A stretch of DNA of 17,701 bases from JAUVXJ01 sp964577995 (GTDB lineage Bacteria > Chloroflexota > Anaerolineae > UBA7937 > B3-Chlor), in assembly GCA_964577995.1 (NCBI GenBank), contig CAZOBP010000048.1, forward strand, positions 1 to 17,701, in the 5' to 3' direction. The position numbers and the translations under genes were made by a program. The notes beneath the pieces were generated by a model, which was not told the origin of the DNA, did not search any database, and worked only from the letters and a program-made list of their open reading frames with translations. This document shows positions 1-6,997 of this stretch, one piece after another. How positions within the stretch are numbered: the first letter of the stretch is position 1; each line of letters opens with the position of its first letter.

Positions 1-1331
1 AGCAGCCAGAAGTCGTGGGCAGAGAGCTCCTCCTTCTCGATAGCCTGGCCGCCGAAGAGCTCGTAGGTCTCGGAAGGCAAGAGCGGTGAGGGATCACCTT
101 TCAGCAGGAAGTGCTGGCACTGCGGTGCGTAGTGAAGCAGAATCAGAAACCCTCCGTCGCTGGTGTGCACAATAGGTCCCAGATCGCAGCCCTCTTCCTC
201 GAGGAACTCAGCGACAGCCCGAAACGGTGGCTTCCCGAAAGCTGGGTTGAAATACCAGTTGGCCAGACCGTTGACGGCGAACAGGGCCACCAGCACGAGC
301 AAGACGAGATTGGCCCATCGTTCCCTCGTCTTCGTGGCACCCCAAGCGAAGAGTAGGTACAGCGCGGGAGCTGCCACGATCAGGCTCCGTTCCAGGTAGA
401 CGGAGCGCCACTGTGAGATGAGAAAGGTGATCAGCACTGGACACCAGAAAACACTCAGGAGGAGGACCAGATGGCTATCATTCCACCTTCTCCGCGCCAA
501 CTGACGCGCTGCTTGTAGGTGCGTGACGATGAAGAGGAACAGGACCGTCACAAACGCGATGGGCACCAGTCTATCGCTGACGAATGTGCTCAGTGTGAAG
601 GCATACGGTGCGGAGAGAAGCCGCGCCAGACCAGGTTTCTCGGGCCAGAAGCCACCTGCGACGATGACCTGAGCACGCGTGACGAACACGGGCAGCCAGG
701 GTGAAAAGGCTAGCGCAGTCCAGAAATCGGCGAGCACGAGCTTCGGCCACAGTCGTCTCGAATGCGCGTTGAGGAGAAGGTGGAGGTGCAGGGCAAGCAC
801 GGTGAATCCGATCCAGTACTGGACGTATATCCCCCAGATGGCGCAGATTGTGTAGGCCAACCACCAGCGGCGCGAGTTGCGAAGCACTGCTTGCAGATAC
901 GTGATGAGCAGAAGCGTCGTCGCCAGGAACAGCGTGCTGTACATACGGACTTCCTGGGAGTAGAAGACTTGGTAGGGCAGGATGGCTGTCAGAGCGGCGG
1001 CCAACAACCCGACTCTGATGTCGAGGAGATATCGCCCCAGGGTATAGATGGCAGCTATGCCCAGAGTCCCAGCCAGTGCGGAGAAGAACCGCAGCAGAAA
1101 GTCGCTCCGTCCTATGTAGCCCCAGTAGTGAAGGGCCAAGTCGTGAAAAGGGGGATGGTTGTGGCCGAAGTCCCCCGCGAAGATCCGACCGGGTGCCTTT
1201 GTGGAAACCTCTGCGCTGTAGGCCTCGTCGTACCAGAAGCTCTGGGCATCGAGGTGGAAGAGGCGCAGGCCAAAACCGAGAGCGACGATGGCTAGAGCCA
1301 ACACGGTTGGGCGCAGTAGCTTCTCTTTCAT
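1..1331 (-). CDS. GT39-type (PMT/ArnT-like) membrane glycosyltransferase, C-terminus cut by the window edge
   Basis: The frame is open from the ATG at 1331 to base 1, so about 443 residues are visible and the stop lies outside the window. The N-terminal membrane helix is followed by FWYDEAYS (residues 32-39, acidic pair D35/E36) in the first extracytoplasmic loop, HNHPP (57-61) and FYSQEVRMYS (123-132). This is the pattern of bacterial GT39/PMT_2 GT-C enzymes, which transfer a sugar from a polyprenyl-phosphate donor to an acceptor outside the membrane. Many hydrophobic helices follow, then a soluble C-terminal part. The ATG overlaps the stop of the preceding small ORF (ATGA, 1328-1331), which suggests coupled translation. 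It is clearly a paralogue of the gene at 9547-10925. Donor and acceptor cannot be read from sequence. The GT-C fold is confident; the exact family number less so. Confidence 0.85.
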   Translation of the reverse strand, partial: MKEKLLRPTVLALAIVALGFGLRLFHLDAQSFWYDEAYSAEVSTKAPGRIFAGDFGHNHPPFHDLALHYWGYIGRSDFLLRFFSALAGTLGIAAIYTLGRYLLDIRVGLLAAALTAILPYQVFYSQEVRMYSTLFLATTLLLITYLQAVLRNSRRWWLAYTICAIWGIYVQYWIGFTVLALHLHLLLNAHSRRLWPKLVLADFWTALAFSPWLPVFVTRAQVIVAGGFWPEKPGLARLLSAPYAFTLSTFVSDRLVPIAFVTVLFLFIVTHLQAARQLARRRWNDSHLVLLLSVFWCPVLITFLISQWRSVYLERSLIVAAPALYLLFAWGATKTRERWANLVLLVLVALFAVNGLANWYFNPAFGKPPFRAVAEFLEEEGCDLGPIVHTSDGGFLILLHYAPQCQHFLLKGDPSPLLPSETYELFGGQAIEKEELSAHDFWL

Positions 1332-1465
1332 CTCCAAGGTCCGGAGAACCAGGCCAGGGGCCCAATCGCTCCATCGAAAACGTTGAATGCCAACAGGATG
1401 AGCATGAACTAGACAGGTCCAGCAGGCCCGATGAGCTTCCTGGTCAACTGCAAAATCCTATTCAT
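1328..1465 (-). pseudogene. Small hydrophobic ORF interrupted by an in-frame amber codon
   Basis: From the ATG at 1465 a frame runs 18 codons to a TAG (1411-1409), then continues in the same frame through an ATG at 1405 for 25 residues to a TGA at 1330-1328. The start overlaps the last 8 bases of the FrhB-like gene. The final stop overlaps the start of the next GT39 gene as ATGA. With the amber read as sense it would be a 45-residue protein: a basic amphipathic N-terminus (MNRILQLTRKLIGP) and one membrane helix (MLILLAFNVFDGAIGPLAWF). A single C-to-T change from CAG would explain the TAG. Neither start has a strong Shine-Dalgarno. I do not recognise the family. It could be a broken gene, a base error in the assembly, a real 25-residue protein from 1405, or chance. 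Confidence 0.4.
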
Positions 1466-2492
1466 GCCTGACAGCCGTTCTCCCTGCGCGAGACAGTCTT
1501 CCCAGCCAGGAGAGGGGCAAGCGTTGGACAACGCCGCGCACCACCGGGTTACTCAACACCAGGATCAGGACCAGTAGCAGCGATTGCTGCAACCAGCGCC
1601 GTGCGCCCACGGACGGTGCCTGCACTCTGTAGTCCAGGGGCACGCGGAGCCACTTACGCCGAACGAAGTAACCTTCCTTCTTGTAGTCGAAGAGATGAGC
1701 GTGGGAGCATTTGAGTTGCTCTCGAGTGATCTCGTGTCTGGTGAGCACCCCTGCTTGCACCGCTTCATTCAGCAGTTCCTCTCCTCGGGGGCTTCGACAG
1801 ATCACGGTTGACCATCCGCCTGCGTACTCCCTGAGCCACGTATCGCCCACCGAGAGATCAGCCAGCTCGTTTGTTAAATCGGGACAGACCAAGCAACGCC
1901 GAGGCGGGTACATGAGATTGACATAACCATAGGAATCCTTAGGCACGAAGCGTCGCTCCCCGTCAGCGGTCTGGACGACCAGCCCTCCGGGCCAGGGACC
2001 GCCTCTGTATTGTAGCCGGCTCACTTGTTGGGTCTTGAACCCCATCTTGTGAATGAGGTGCTGGGTTGCGGCAGGCTGGAGGTTGAAGCCGCAGAAGAGG
2101 CCAATCACGAGGGGGAAGGTCTCTCTGTATGAGCCCAACCTCTGGAGGCGGCGGAGACCGTGAACGTGGCAGGGCAGTCCCACCAGGGCCAGTGGGCCGC
2201 CCGCGCGGCGCGCTGAGCGCAGGAGGGCACCCAAGCTGACCAGACTGTACTTGGACTGAGCTGCCCGGATGATCTCTTCCGGCGAGCGCAGCACCGTTGC
2301 CTGGCACCTCCAGGGGCGATCGGGGTCCATCGTGACCCCTAGAGCGCCCTCGATNNNNNNNNNNNNNNNNNNNNNNNNNNNNNNNNNNNNNNNNNNNNNN
2401 NNNNNNNNNNNNNNNNNNNNNNNNNNNNNNNNNNNNNNNNNNNNNNNNNNNNNNTCTATGTCGTCGAAACCGTACGAGTCCTTCGTTGTCAC
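1458..2492 (-). CDS. FrhB/FdhB-family (coenzyme F420 hydrogenase beta subunit-like) protein, interrupted by a scaffold gap
   Basis: The piece after the gap (2354-1458) carries the typical FrhB_FdhB motifs: VGLPCHVHGLRRLQ, LFCGFN, and CLVCPDLTNELADLSVGDTW with its CxxC pair. Such proteins are flavin and iron-sulfur oxidoreductase subunits. Members also sit in polysaccharide loci, where the substrate is not known and F420 need not be involved. About 50 residues before the end is a hydrophobic stretch (SLLLVLILVLSNPVV) that may anchor the protein in the membrane. Before the gap only about 12 codons are seen, starting at a GTG (2492) with no clear ribosome site, 11 bases after the GT2 stop. The expected N-terminal ferredoxin-like cysteine cluster is missing, so the true gap is probably longer than 100 bases. 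That both pieces belong to one gene is likely but not proven. Confidence 0.75.
   Translation of the reverse strand: MTTKDSYGFDDIXXXXXXXXXXXXXXXXXXXXXXXXXXXXXXXXXXIEGALGVTMDPDRPWRCQATVLRSPEEIIRAAQSKYSLVSLGALLRSARRAGGPLALVGLPCHVHGLRRLQRLGSYRETFPLVIGLFCGFNLQPAATQHLIHKMGFKTQQVSRLQYRGGPWPGGLVVQTADGERRFVPKDSYGYVNLMYPPRRCLVCPDLTNELADLSVGDTWLREYAGGWSTVICRSPRGEELLNEAVQAGVLTRHEITREQLKCSHAHLFDYKKEGYFVRRKWLRVPLDYRVQAPSVGARRWLQQSLLLVLILVLSNPVVRGVVQRLPLSWLGRLSRAGRTAVRHE
2355..2454. other. Scaffold gap (100 N) inside the FrhB-like gene
   Basis: Exactly 100 N, the conventional placeholder for a gap of unknown size. The flanking minus-strand frames happen to agree through 100 N, but the FrhB family normally has well over 33 residues between its start and the first motif visible after the gap. 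Several hundred bases may be absent. Confidence 0.95.
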
Positions 2493-2503
2493 GACAGGAG
2501 TGT

Positions 2504-3361
2504 CTATGCCTTGTTCTTCTTGTGTATCATGTCTGCGATCATGGCCAACACACCGACCTGGAGGGCGGCCATGGTGAGGGTGATGACCGTGATGTCCATC
2601 ACACGACCCTGGGCGAGGAGACTGTAGGCGCCGACGGCAACGGCTAGCAGCAGCAGGAGCGAGCTCACCGGAAGCAAGACCTTCAGGGGGTTGAAGTACA
2701 TCATGGTGCGGAGAATCAACTGGACGAAGTTAAGCGTGTCTTGCACTGGTCTGATCTTGGATTCTCCCTCTCTTCTCTCGTACGGGATGGGCACGTATTT
2801 GACCAAGTAATGGTCGCTCAGGAAGGCGATGGTGATGGTGATGGTGAAGGAGAAGGTAGAGGGCAGGATGTGGAAGTAGTTGAGGGCCAGATCCTTGCGA
2901 AAAACACGCATACCCGAGTTCAAGTCCGGTATTCTGGTCTCTGCCAGATACTCCGCCAGCCTGGCGATGAACCATTTGGCGGGCCGCCTGATGGCGGGGA
3001 TGTCTTCCGACGTTCTGGCACCCACCACCATGTCGCAGTCGTCCATCTCGTTCAAGAGAGACGGCATGGCTATGGCTGGATACGTGCCGTCGGCATCAGT
3101 AATGGCTATCCAGTTGTGGAGGGCTTGGCGAATGCCGGTCTTGAGGGCAGAGCCGTAGCCTCTGTTCGTGTGGTGTTGTACAAGGCGCACGTGATCATGC
3201 TGCCGGACAATGTCGGCAGTGCCATCTGTGGATCCGTCATCGACCACGATGATCTCGTAATCACATCCCTCTTGGCTCATCACCTCGTGGAGCTGGGCCA
3301 GGGCATGCCCGATACCTTGCTCCTCATTGTATGCCGGTATGACGATACTCAAAGATGACAT
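2504..3361 (-). CDS. GT2 glycosyltransferase, polyprenyl-phosphate-sugar synthase (DPM1/GtrB-like)
   Basis: A 285-residue GT-A enzyme that would move a sugar from a nucleotide donor to polyprenyl phosphate on the cytoplasmic face. Motifs in order: PAYNEEQ (9-15), DDGSTDGT (41-48), NRGYGSALKTG (66-76), metal-binding DADGTYP (89-95), NSGMR (148-152) and the REGESKI region (197-203). Two C-terminal membrane helices (about 226-250 and 258-278) anchor it, as in bacterial GtrB/dolichol-phosphate-mannose-synthase-like enzymes. The frame is open upstream to 3619, but that part has no protein-like character. The ATG at 3361 has GGAGGG nine bases before it and begins exactly at the family's usual MSSLSIVIPAYNEE start. 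As the only carrier-loading enzyme in the window, it is the natural donor supplier for the surrounding GT-C enzymes. The sugar is not predictable. Confidence 0.92.
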   Translation of the reverse strand: MSSLSIVIPAYNEEQGIGHALAQLHEVMSQEGCDYEIIVVDDGSTDGTADIVRQHDHVRLVQHHTNRGYGSALKTGIRQALHNWIAITDADGTYPAIAMPSLLNEMDDCDMVVGARTSEDIPAIRRPAKWFIARLAEYLAETRIPDLNSGMRVFRKDLALNYFHILPSTFSFTITITIAFLSDHYLVKYVPIPYERREGESKIRPVQDTLNFVQLILRTMMYFNPLKVLLPVSSLLLLLAVAVGAYSLLAQGRVMDITVITLTMAALQVGVLAMIADMIHKKNKA

Positions 3362-3667
3362 GTTGGAGTACCCTCCGCTCAGTGTCGCGTGTGCCTTGTC
3401 ACGTGAGTCGATTCTGCGAGACTCCATTAACCAACGGCCGCCTCTGAGACCGGTGCGATGAGACTCGACGGGATGGGGTAGGACGCAAGATGGTTGCCCT
3501 CTCCTGACGCCGGATACCATACGTTGACTCGCCGTCCACCGAGACTGGTGCCATGGGCGGCGGGAGTCACAAGATGCCCGGGCGCTTGCGGTACGATGGC
3601 TGCCTCTGCATGAGGACATATACTCCCCCGCACGCGGACACCGTGAGGACAGCCCTCGTCGACCTCA
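3362..3667. other. 306-base stretch without a recognisable gene
   Basis: This lies between the stop of the large GT39-like gene (3668) and the GT2 start (3361). I translated the three minus-strand frames and found nothing protein-like; the longest open frame is rich in Arg, Ser and Pro and lacks motifs. Apart from the GT2 ribosome site near 3371, I see no convincing promoter hexamers, terminator hairpin or repeat. By position it could hold a promoter for a second transcription unit (GT2, FrhB-like, small ORF, GT39), but this is inferred from spacing only. Confidence 0.5.
3371..3376 (-). promoter_or_regulatory. Ribosome binding site fixing the GT2 start
   Basis: GGAGGG on the minus strand, nine bases before the ATG at 3361. 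It supports this start over longer in-frame extensions reaching back to 3619. Confidence 0.7.
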
Positions 3668-5692
3668 CTACTGTACCTCATATAGAGTATACAGTCCATC
3701 GTCGGCGTACACCGGTGCCAGGTGGCGGTCCACGAGACGATTGAATAGCTCTCGCTGGTCCTCGGTGAACAGCCGCTCGTAGGTTCGCATAGCCAGCCAC
3801 CGTTCGTTGACCAGGACGTGCGATATCCCCTCTCGCTGGAGGGCCTGAGCGATGTCCTCTGCACTGTCGTAGGTGAGTGCCAGTTGCGAGAAGTGATCGA
3901 ACACCACATCAGGCAGACACTGACGTTCACAGTAGTAAGCCCTGGGTTCCCAGAGAAAGAGCACCGTGGCGGATGAAGGGAGGCTGGTGTTGATGTGCCT
4001 CAGCACATCGTAGTGGCCGTCCAGCAGTTGTCGCCCCAGGTACTCTTCCCTGGATTCACCGCCCACGATGAAAGGCAAAGGGTCGCGACCGATGAACGAG
4101 AGCCCTTGAGAAACGAGGTTGACGCTCAGACCGACGGCGACAGCCATCAAGACGAAGCGTTGCAGGGAGAACGTCCTGCGGTCGAGCTCCTTGATGCTGT
4201 CCACCACGTAGGCAGCGAGAATGCTCAGCGGGGCGAAGCAGGGCAGAAGGATCCTGGTTCGGAGGACGAAGGTTGAGTAGGTAGCTGCTCCGGCGACTAT
4301 CCACAGGAGGTAGATCGTCAGTGACGACAAAGCCAACGGAAGCAGCATTCTGTGTTTTCTGCGCACGAGCAGCGCCAGCGGTAGGAGCGCGAGGAAGTAG
4401 GGTGAGATTGTGGCATCGAAGGCTTCAGTGCCTTGAGTCCCCAGCACCGTGATGTCCCAGGGAAGCAGAAGTAGCTGGAGTGGAGACATCCTGATGCCGA
4501 TGGAGGTCAGCCACGCATTCCTCAACTGATTCCAGCCACGTCCCCCAAAGAGGTATGGGTAGACGGGGTTCCCAGTGTACGCCAGGTTCTTCAGGTACCA
4601 GGGACCTGCAGACGCAACTGCGACCAGGATCAGGACCGACAGGCCCACTAGCCACCGACGGTAGTTGGCCCGGGTCTTGAGCACTGTGGCGAGCACGAGG
4701 ACCGATGCCACCAGCAGAGAGGTCAATCCCGTATACTTCACGGACATGGCCATGCCGGACATGATGCCCGCGACCAGTACCCACTTACTGTTGCTTGGTG
4801 TTTCCAGCCAATTGACGACTGCGAAAAAGGCCATGAATTCGTAGAAGGCCAGAGCAAGATCGACGTAGGCCCACGTCGCGATGGTCACCGCTGTGGGTAT
4901 AGATGCGAAGAGGACGGCTGCGAGTAGCGGTACGAGCCCGTCGAAGTGCTTGCGCGAGAACGTATAGATCGCCGCGACGGTGAGTGCTCCGTAGGTCAGG
5001 TGGATCAGGCGGGCCAGGATGTCGCCTTTGAGGAGCATCGCACCCGTGAAGAGCATCTCCGTCAGCGCAGGAAAGCTGAGGTGGAAATTGTCCGTAACCC
5101 AAAGCACCCTCTGGGCCGCGATGTACGTCTTGGGTCCGGCCAGGTGGTAGACCAGGGCGTCCCATTCCACCGGAGGGGTCAGGGTGGATAGGAGAGCGAG
5201 CAGGAAGGTAAGACCCAGGAACATGCCGAGAAGGAGGCTCAGCTTCGAGGACTTCCCTCTCATCCGCCTGAGACCCAGGCTGCGCACGATGGCTCTCATC
5301 CGGAGAGCGTTTACGGCTATAAGGAGTACCAGAAGCAGCCAGAACAGCCAGCGATGCAGCAGGCCGAGCATGCCCAGGGCCAGGGTCCCCAACGACAGGA
5401 GACCCAGGCCAAGCCCCGTACTGAAGAGCAGGTCCTCCAGCGTGGGTCGTTCCAGGTTCCGTCCCAGGGCACGGCTGCCAAGGGCCGCAGAGAGGAGCAG
5501 TACGACGGCCAGGATCACCAGATCAGCAGCGCGGTCGACTGTGGCCAGGATGATCGACGACGTGAATGGCTTGTGGACGGTGTAGTAGGCCAGGTATACA
5601 ACGAAGGTCCAGAGCACCGACAAAGAGATGGCAGCTATCCATTTCCATGATCGGCGCCACACTCGCCTATGTCGTTTCTCCACATCGTCCAT
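3668..5692 (-). CDS. Large GT39/PMT-like GT-C membrane protein (674 residues)
   Basis: A polytopic protein with an N-terminal extension of about 170 hydrophobic residues before the usual GT-C landmark EWDALVYHLAGPKTY (176-190; D178 is in the position of the catalytic acidic residue of the first loop). NFHLSFPALTEMLF (202-215) follows, then many helices and a soluble C-terminal region of about 130 residues with YYCERQCLPDVVFDH. The family is common in Chloroflexota and other environmental bacteria and is normally annotated as a GT39-like or hypothetical membrane protein. The expected role is extracytoplasmic sugar transfer from a polyprenyl-phosphate donor, but the substrate is unknown. The ATG at 5692 has AGGTG five bases upstream. 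It lies 78 bases after the GT87 gene and in the same direction. The extra N-terminal membrane block distinguishes it from the other GT39 genes here. Confidence 0.8.
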   Translation of the reverse strand: MDDVEKRHRRVWRRSWKWIAAISLSVLWTFVVYLAYYTVHKPFTSSIILATVDRAADLVILAVVLLLSAALGSRALGRNLERPTLEDLLFSTGLGLGLLSLGTLALGMLGLLHRWLFWLLLVLLIAVNALRMRAIVRSLGLRRMRGKSSKLSLLLGMFLGLTFLLALLSTLTPPVEWDALVYHLAGPKTYIAAQRVLWVTDNFHLSFPALTEMLFTGAMLLKGDILARLIHLTYGALTVAAIYTFSRKHFDGLVPLLAAVLFASIPTAVTIATWAYVDLALAFYEFMAFFAVVNWLETPSNSKWVLVAGIMSGMAMSVKYTGLTSLLVASVLVLATVLKTRANYRRWLVGLSVLILVAVASAGPWYLKNLAYTGNPVYPYLFGGRGWNQLRNAWLTSIGIRMSPLQLLLLPWDITVLGTQGTEAFDATISPYFLALLPLALLVRRKHRMLLPLALSSLTIYLLWIVAGAATYSTFVLRTRILLPCFAPLSILAAYVVDSIKELDRRTFSLQRFVLMAVAVGLSVNLVSQGLSFIGRDPLPFIVGGESREEYLGRQLLDGHYDVLRHINTSLPSSATVLFLWEPRAYYCERQCLPDVVFDHFSQLALTYDSAEDIAQALQREGISHVLVNERWLAMRTYERLFTEDQRELFNRLVDRHLAPVYADDGLYTLYEVQ

Positions 5693-5770
5693 GGTATCAC
5701 CTGGACTCTGATATGCAGCAGCACACGGTTCTGAGAGCCGAAGTTAGGGACTCGTGATCGCTACTGCGCC

Positions 5771-6997
5771 TCAGCCAAACGCTTCTCGCGGCATCCACCA
5801 CAACATGACTAGGGTGAACAACGGTAATGGAATCGACATCATCGCGTGCTCTCCACTTCTCACGAAGAAGGCAAAGAGGAAGAGGACCCACGGGCCTACC
5901 AGGAGCGCCGAGGGCAGCAACAACCGCATCGCTCGGCTGGCACTCCATCGAGCCAGCAGGTACGCGATGGGGAGAAGCAGCAAGACTTGGTTCGTGGTGC
6001 CGGTCTGAGCCGGAAGGATCAGGGTTGCGACAATGGTCAAGGTGAGTGCTCGCCACCAGACGTCCGGCCGCTTGAGCGACACGAGCCAGACGTACACCAG
6101 GCCGGCCACGACCGCGAGAGAGATGACCGGCATAAGGAGATTGCATAGCTCGGACGGGAGCATGTGGGCGAGCAGAACTCCGAGCGGCGATCTGCCTTCC
6201 CTGTAGATGCTGGTGTACGACTCATACGAAGTGAGACCTGTTATGAAGGAAGGGATCCACGTTGGAAGCACGATGGTGGCGACTGCGAGCAGCGCAGCCA
6301 TGACAGAGAGAAAGCCGCCGAGCGTTCGGTACCGCCTCCCTCTCACCGAAGACAGGAGCAGGAATGGGACGACCAGGACCACCATTTGGGGCTTGATGGT
6401 GGACAAGGCCAGGGAGCATCCGGCAAGAAAGGGGCGGCTACGGTGCATGGCCCAGAGGGACAGCGCCAGCAGGGCAAGCACGAGGATACTCAACTGACCG
6501 AGCACCAGGCTTCGCGAGCTGGGATAGAACAACACCGACCACAAGGCGAGACCGGCTAGTTGAGGGGGGGATGGAACCCAGCCTATGGTGCGAAGGATCA
6601 GAGCCAGGGCCGCGAGCAGAGCGAGGACCAGTGTGCTGATCCAGAAGGCCTGTGCCAAGGGGTAGGGCAGCAGCGAAAAGGGAAGGATGAGGAGAGAGAC
6701 GTACAGCGGATAGGCGAAAGCGACCTGGTCCTCATCCTCTCTGGCGGGGCGTCCGTACATCGCCTTCTGTATCTCCAGCGTCACTTCCTCTGAGTACGGA
6801 TCCTTTCCTTCCAGAATCAGGGCCCTCGTGCCTTGCCACCGTGGATAGAAGTCGTTGCCACCAGCGATACGGGTTGTGAACGACGCGTAGATGCCATAAG
6901 CCAGGAGGCAGTAGACCGCAACGATGGCGCAGACGACGACGAAACGTCCGCCTCTGCCGCGAAGAGCATCGGAAAGTGCGCGGTCGCTCGTGCTCAT
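5771..6997 (-). CDS. GT87/DUF2029-family polyprenyl-phosphate-sugar-dependent glycosyltransferase
   Basis: A 408-residue polytopic protein with family features in order: a first helix at about 19-40, NDFYPRWQG (48-56), GKDPYS (64-69), FAYPLY (94-99), GQLSILVLALL (167-177) and TIKPQM (200-205), then repeated helices to the C-terminus. Actinobacterial GT87 members (PimE, AftC types) are GT-C mannosyl- or arabinosyltransferases acting outside the membrane on polyprenyl-phosphate sugars. DUF2029 homologues elsewhere are mostly uncharacterised. AGGGG eight bases before the ATG supports this start, and an in-frame TAG lies about 13 codons upstream. If the preceding frame is correct, its TGA overlaps this ATG (ATGA, 6994-6997). 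The sugar and acceptor are unknown. Confidence 0.85.
   Translation of the reverse strand: MSTSDRALSDALRGRGGRFVVVCAIVAVYCLLAYGIYASFTTRIAGGNDFYPRWQGTRALILEGKDPYSEEVTLEIQKAMYGRPAREDEDQVAFAYPLYVSLLILPFSLLPYPLAQAFWISTLVLALLAALALILRTIGWVPSPPQLAGLALWSVLFYPSSRSLVLGQLSILVLALLALSLWAMHRSRPFLAGCSLALSTIKPQMVVLVVPFLLLSSVRGRRYRTLGGFLSVMAALLAVATIVLPTWIPSFITGLTSYESYTSIYREGRSPLGVLLAHMLPSELCNLLMPVISLAVVAGLVYVWLVSLKRPDVWWRALTLTIVATLILPAQTGTTNQVLLLLPIAYLLARWSASRAMRLLLPSALLVGPWVLFLFAFFVRSGEHAMMSIPLPLFTLVMLWWMPREAFG

Noticed and set aside
762..1295. A plus-strand open frame of 177 residues
   Set aside because: It is highly charged, Gln/Glu-rich antisense of a membrane-protein gene, a usual artefact opposite hydrophobic coding sequence.
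571..1374. A 267-residue open frame on the minus strand
   Set aside because: It is Arg-, Pro-, Ser- and His-rich with no motif. The adjacent frame encodes a clear GT39 enzyme running to position 1.
1409..1411. Amber codon considered as recoded (pyrrolysine-like)
   Set aside because: No supporting machinery or context is visible, and a point mutation or base error is simpler.
3362..3619. N-terminal extension of the GT2 gene
   Set aside because: The extension has no protein-like character. The ATG at 3361 has a strong ribosome site and begins exactly at the GT2 fold.
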